From Bacteroidales bacterium (GTDB lineage Bacteria; Bacteroidota; Bacteroidia; Bacteroidales; Paludibacteraceae): a DNA stretch of 13,255 nt. Below the pieces are notes generated by a model that had not been told where the DNA came from, did not search any database, and saw only the letters and a program-made list of their open reading frames with translations. Positions 13,169 to 13,255 of the stretch are shown piece after piece. The stretch covers positions 1-13,255 of the forward strand of contig CAAFXN010000060.1 in NCBI GenBank assembly GCA_900766775.1, in the 5' to 3' direction. Numbering within the stretch: the first letter of the stretch is position 1; every line of letters starts with the position of its first letter. Both the position numbers and the translations under genes were made by a program.

Positions 13169-13255
13169 ATATTTATACAAAAAGGTATATTTTCGTTTGT
13201 TTTTCTTGCTAATTGTCTTGTCTGGTTGCGCAAATACTTACGACGGTCTTTCTGC

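Larger units (their letters stand above)
13004..13255. repeat. 74-bp perfect inverted repeat flanking 104 bp (candidate invertible segment)
   Basis: Left arm 13004-13077 (begins GCAGAAAGACCGTCGTAAGT, ends ATATACCTT) and right arm 13182-13255 are exact reverse complements over all 74 bases. The complementarity stops sharply on the inner side (after 13077 and before 13182). On the outer side the right arm reaches the last base of the window, so it could be longer. The 104-bp spacer contains a minus-strand promoter and a 7-bp tandem repeat and no open frame. The left arm begins at the last base of the beta-barrel stop codon. No recombinase gene is present in the window. Confidence 0.93.

Overview
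The window looks like chromosomal DNA from an uncultured member of the Bacteroidales (phylum Bacteroidota). Three things support this. Several intergenic regions carry the Bacteroidota promoter signature, a -7 element TAnnTTTG with a TTG about 20 bases upstream, usually continuing into GCAC. Shine-Dalgarno motifs are largely absent. The nusB-yajC-ybbR gene order and the DAHP synthase with a C-terminal chorismate mutase are also typical of the group. I cannot place it below order. No rRNA, tRNA, CRISPR array, insertion sequence or recombinase gene was seen.

Layout from left to right. Bases 1-162 hold a leader with two hairpins. A DUF1349 protein (163-765) is followed by a 38-bp tandem repeat and a WYL-domain regulator (948-1883). 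A clear promoter then drives a small HIRAN-domain protein, a META-domain lipoprotein and an EamA-type exporter (2035-3852), all on the same strand with short gaps. A second promoter precedes a GT4-type glycosyltransferase (4005-5129). A repeat-rich AT spacer containing a 26-bp inverted repeat follows, then a secreted esterase (5328-6086). After a 338-bp low-complexity convergent spacer comes a left-facing hexapeptide acyltransferase (6425-6949). It shares a bidirectional promoter region with a right-facing gene train of six: nusB, yajC, ybbR-like, a DegT-family sugar aminotransferase, DAHP synthase/chorismate mutase and a receiverless winged-helix protein (7094-12315). A small predicted outer-membrane beta-barrel protein (12378-13004) ends the coding part.

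How the genes may work together. The glycosyltransferase, acyltransferase and DegT aminotransferase all fit cell-surface glycan or lipid decoration, but they sit in three separate transcription units. The large train combines transcription and translation housekeeping (nusB), protein export (yajC), an envelope-anchored ybbR-like protein and the first step of aromatic amino-acid synthesis. The winged-helix protein and the beta-barrel protein may be a regulator and target pair; this is inference from adjacency only.

The most striking element is at the right edge. A perfect 74-bp inverted repeat (13004-13077 and 13182-13255) encloses 104 bp that contain a well-formed Bacteroidota promoter pointing left, back towards the beta-barrel gene. 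This is the architecture of an invertible promoter (phase switch). Because one arm ends exactly at the last base of the window, an assembly-end effect must be excluded first.
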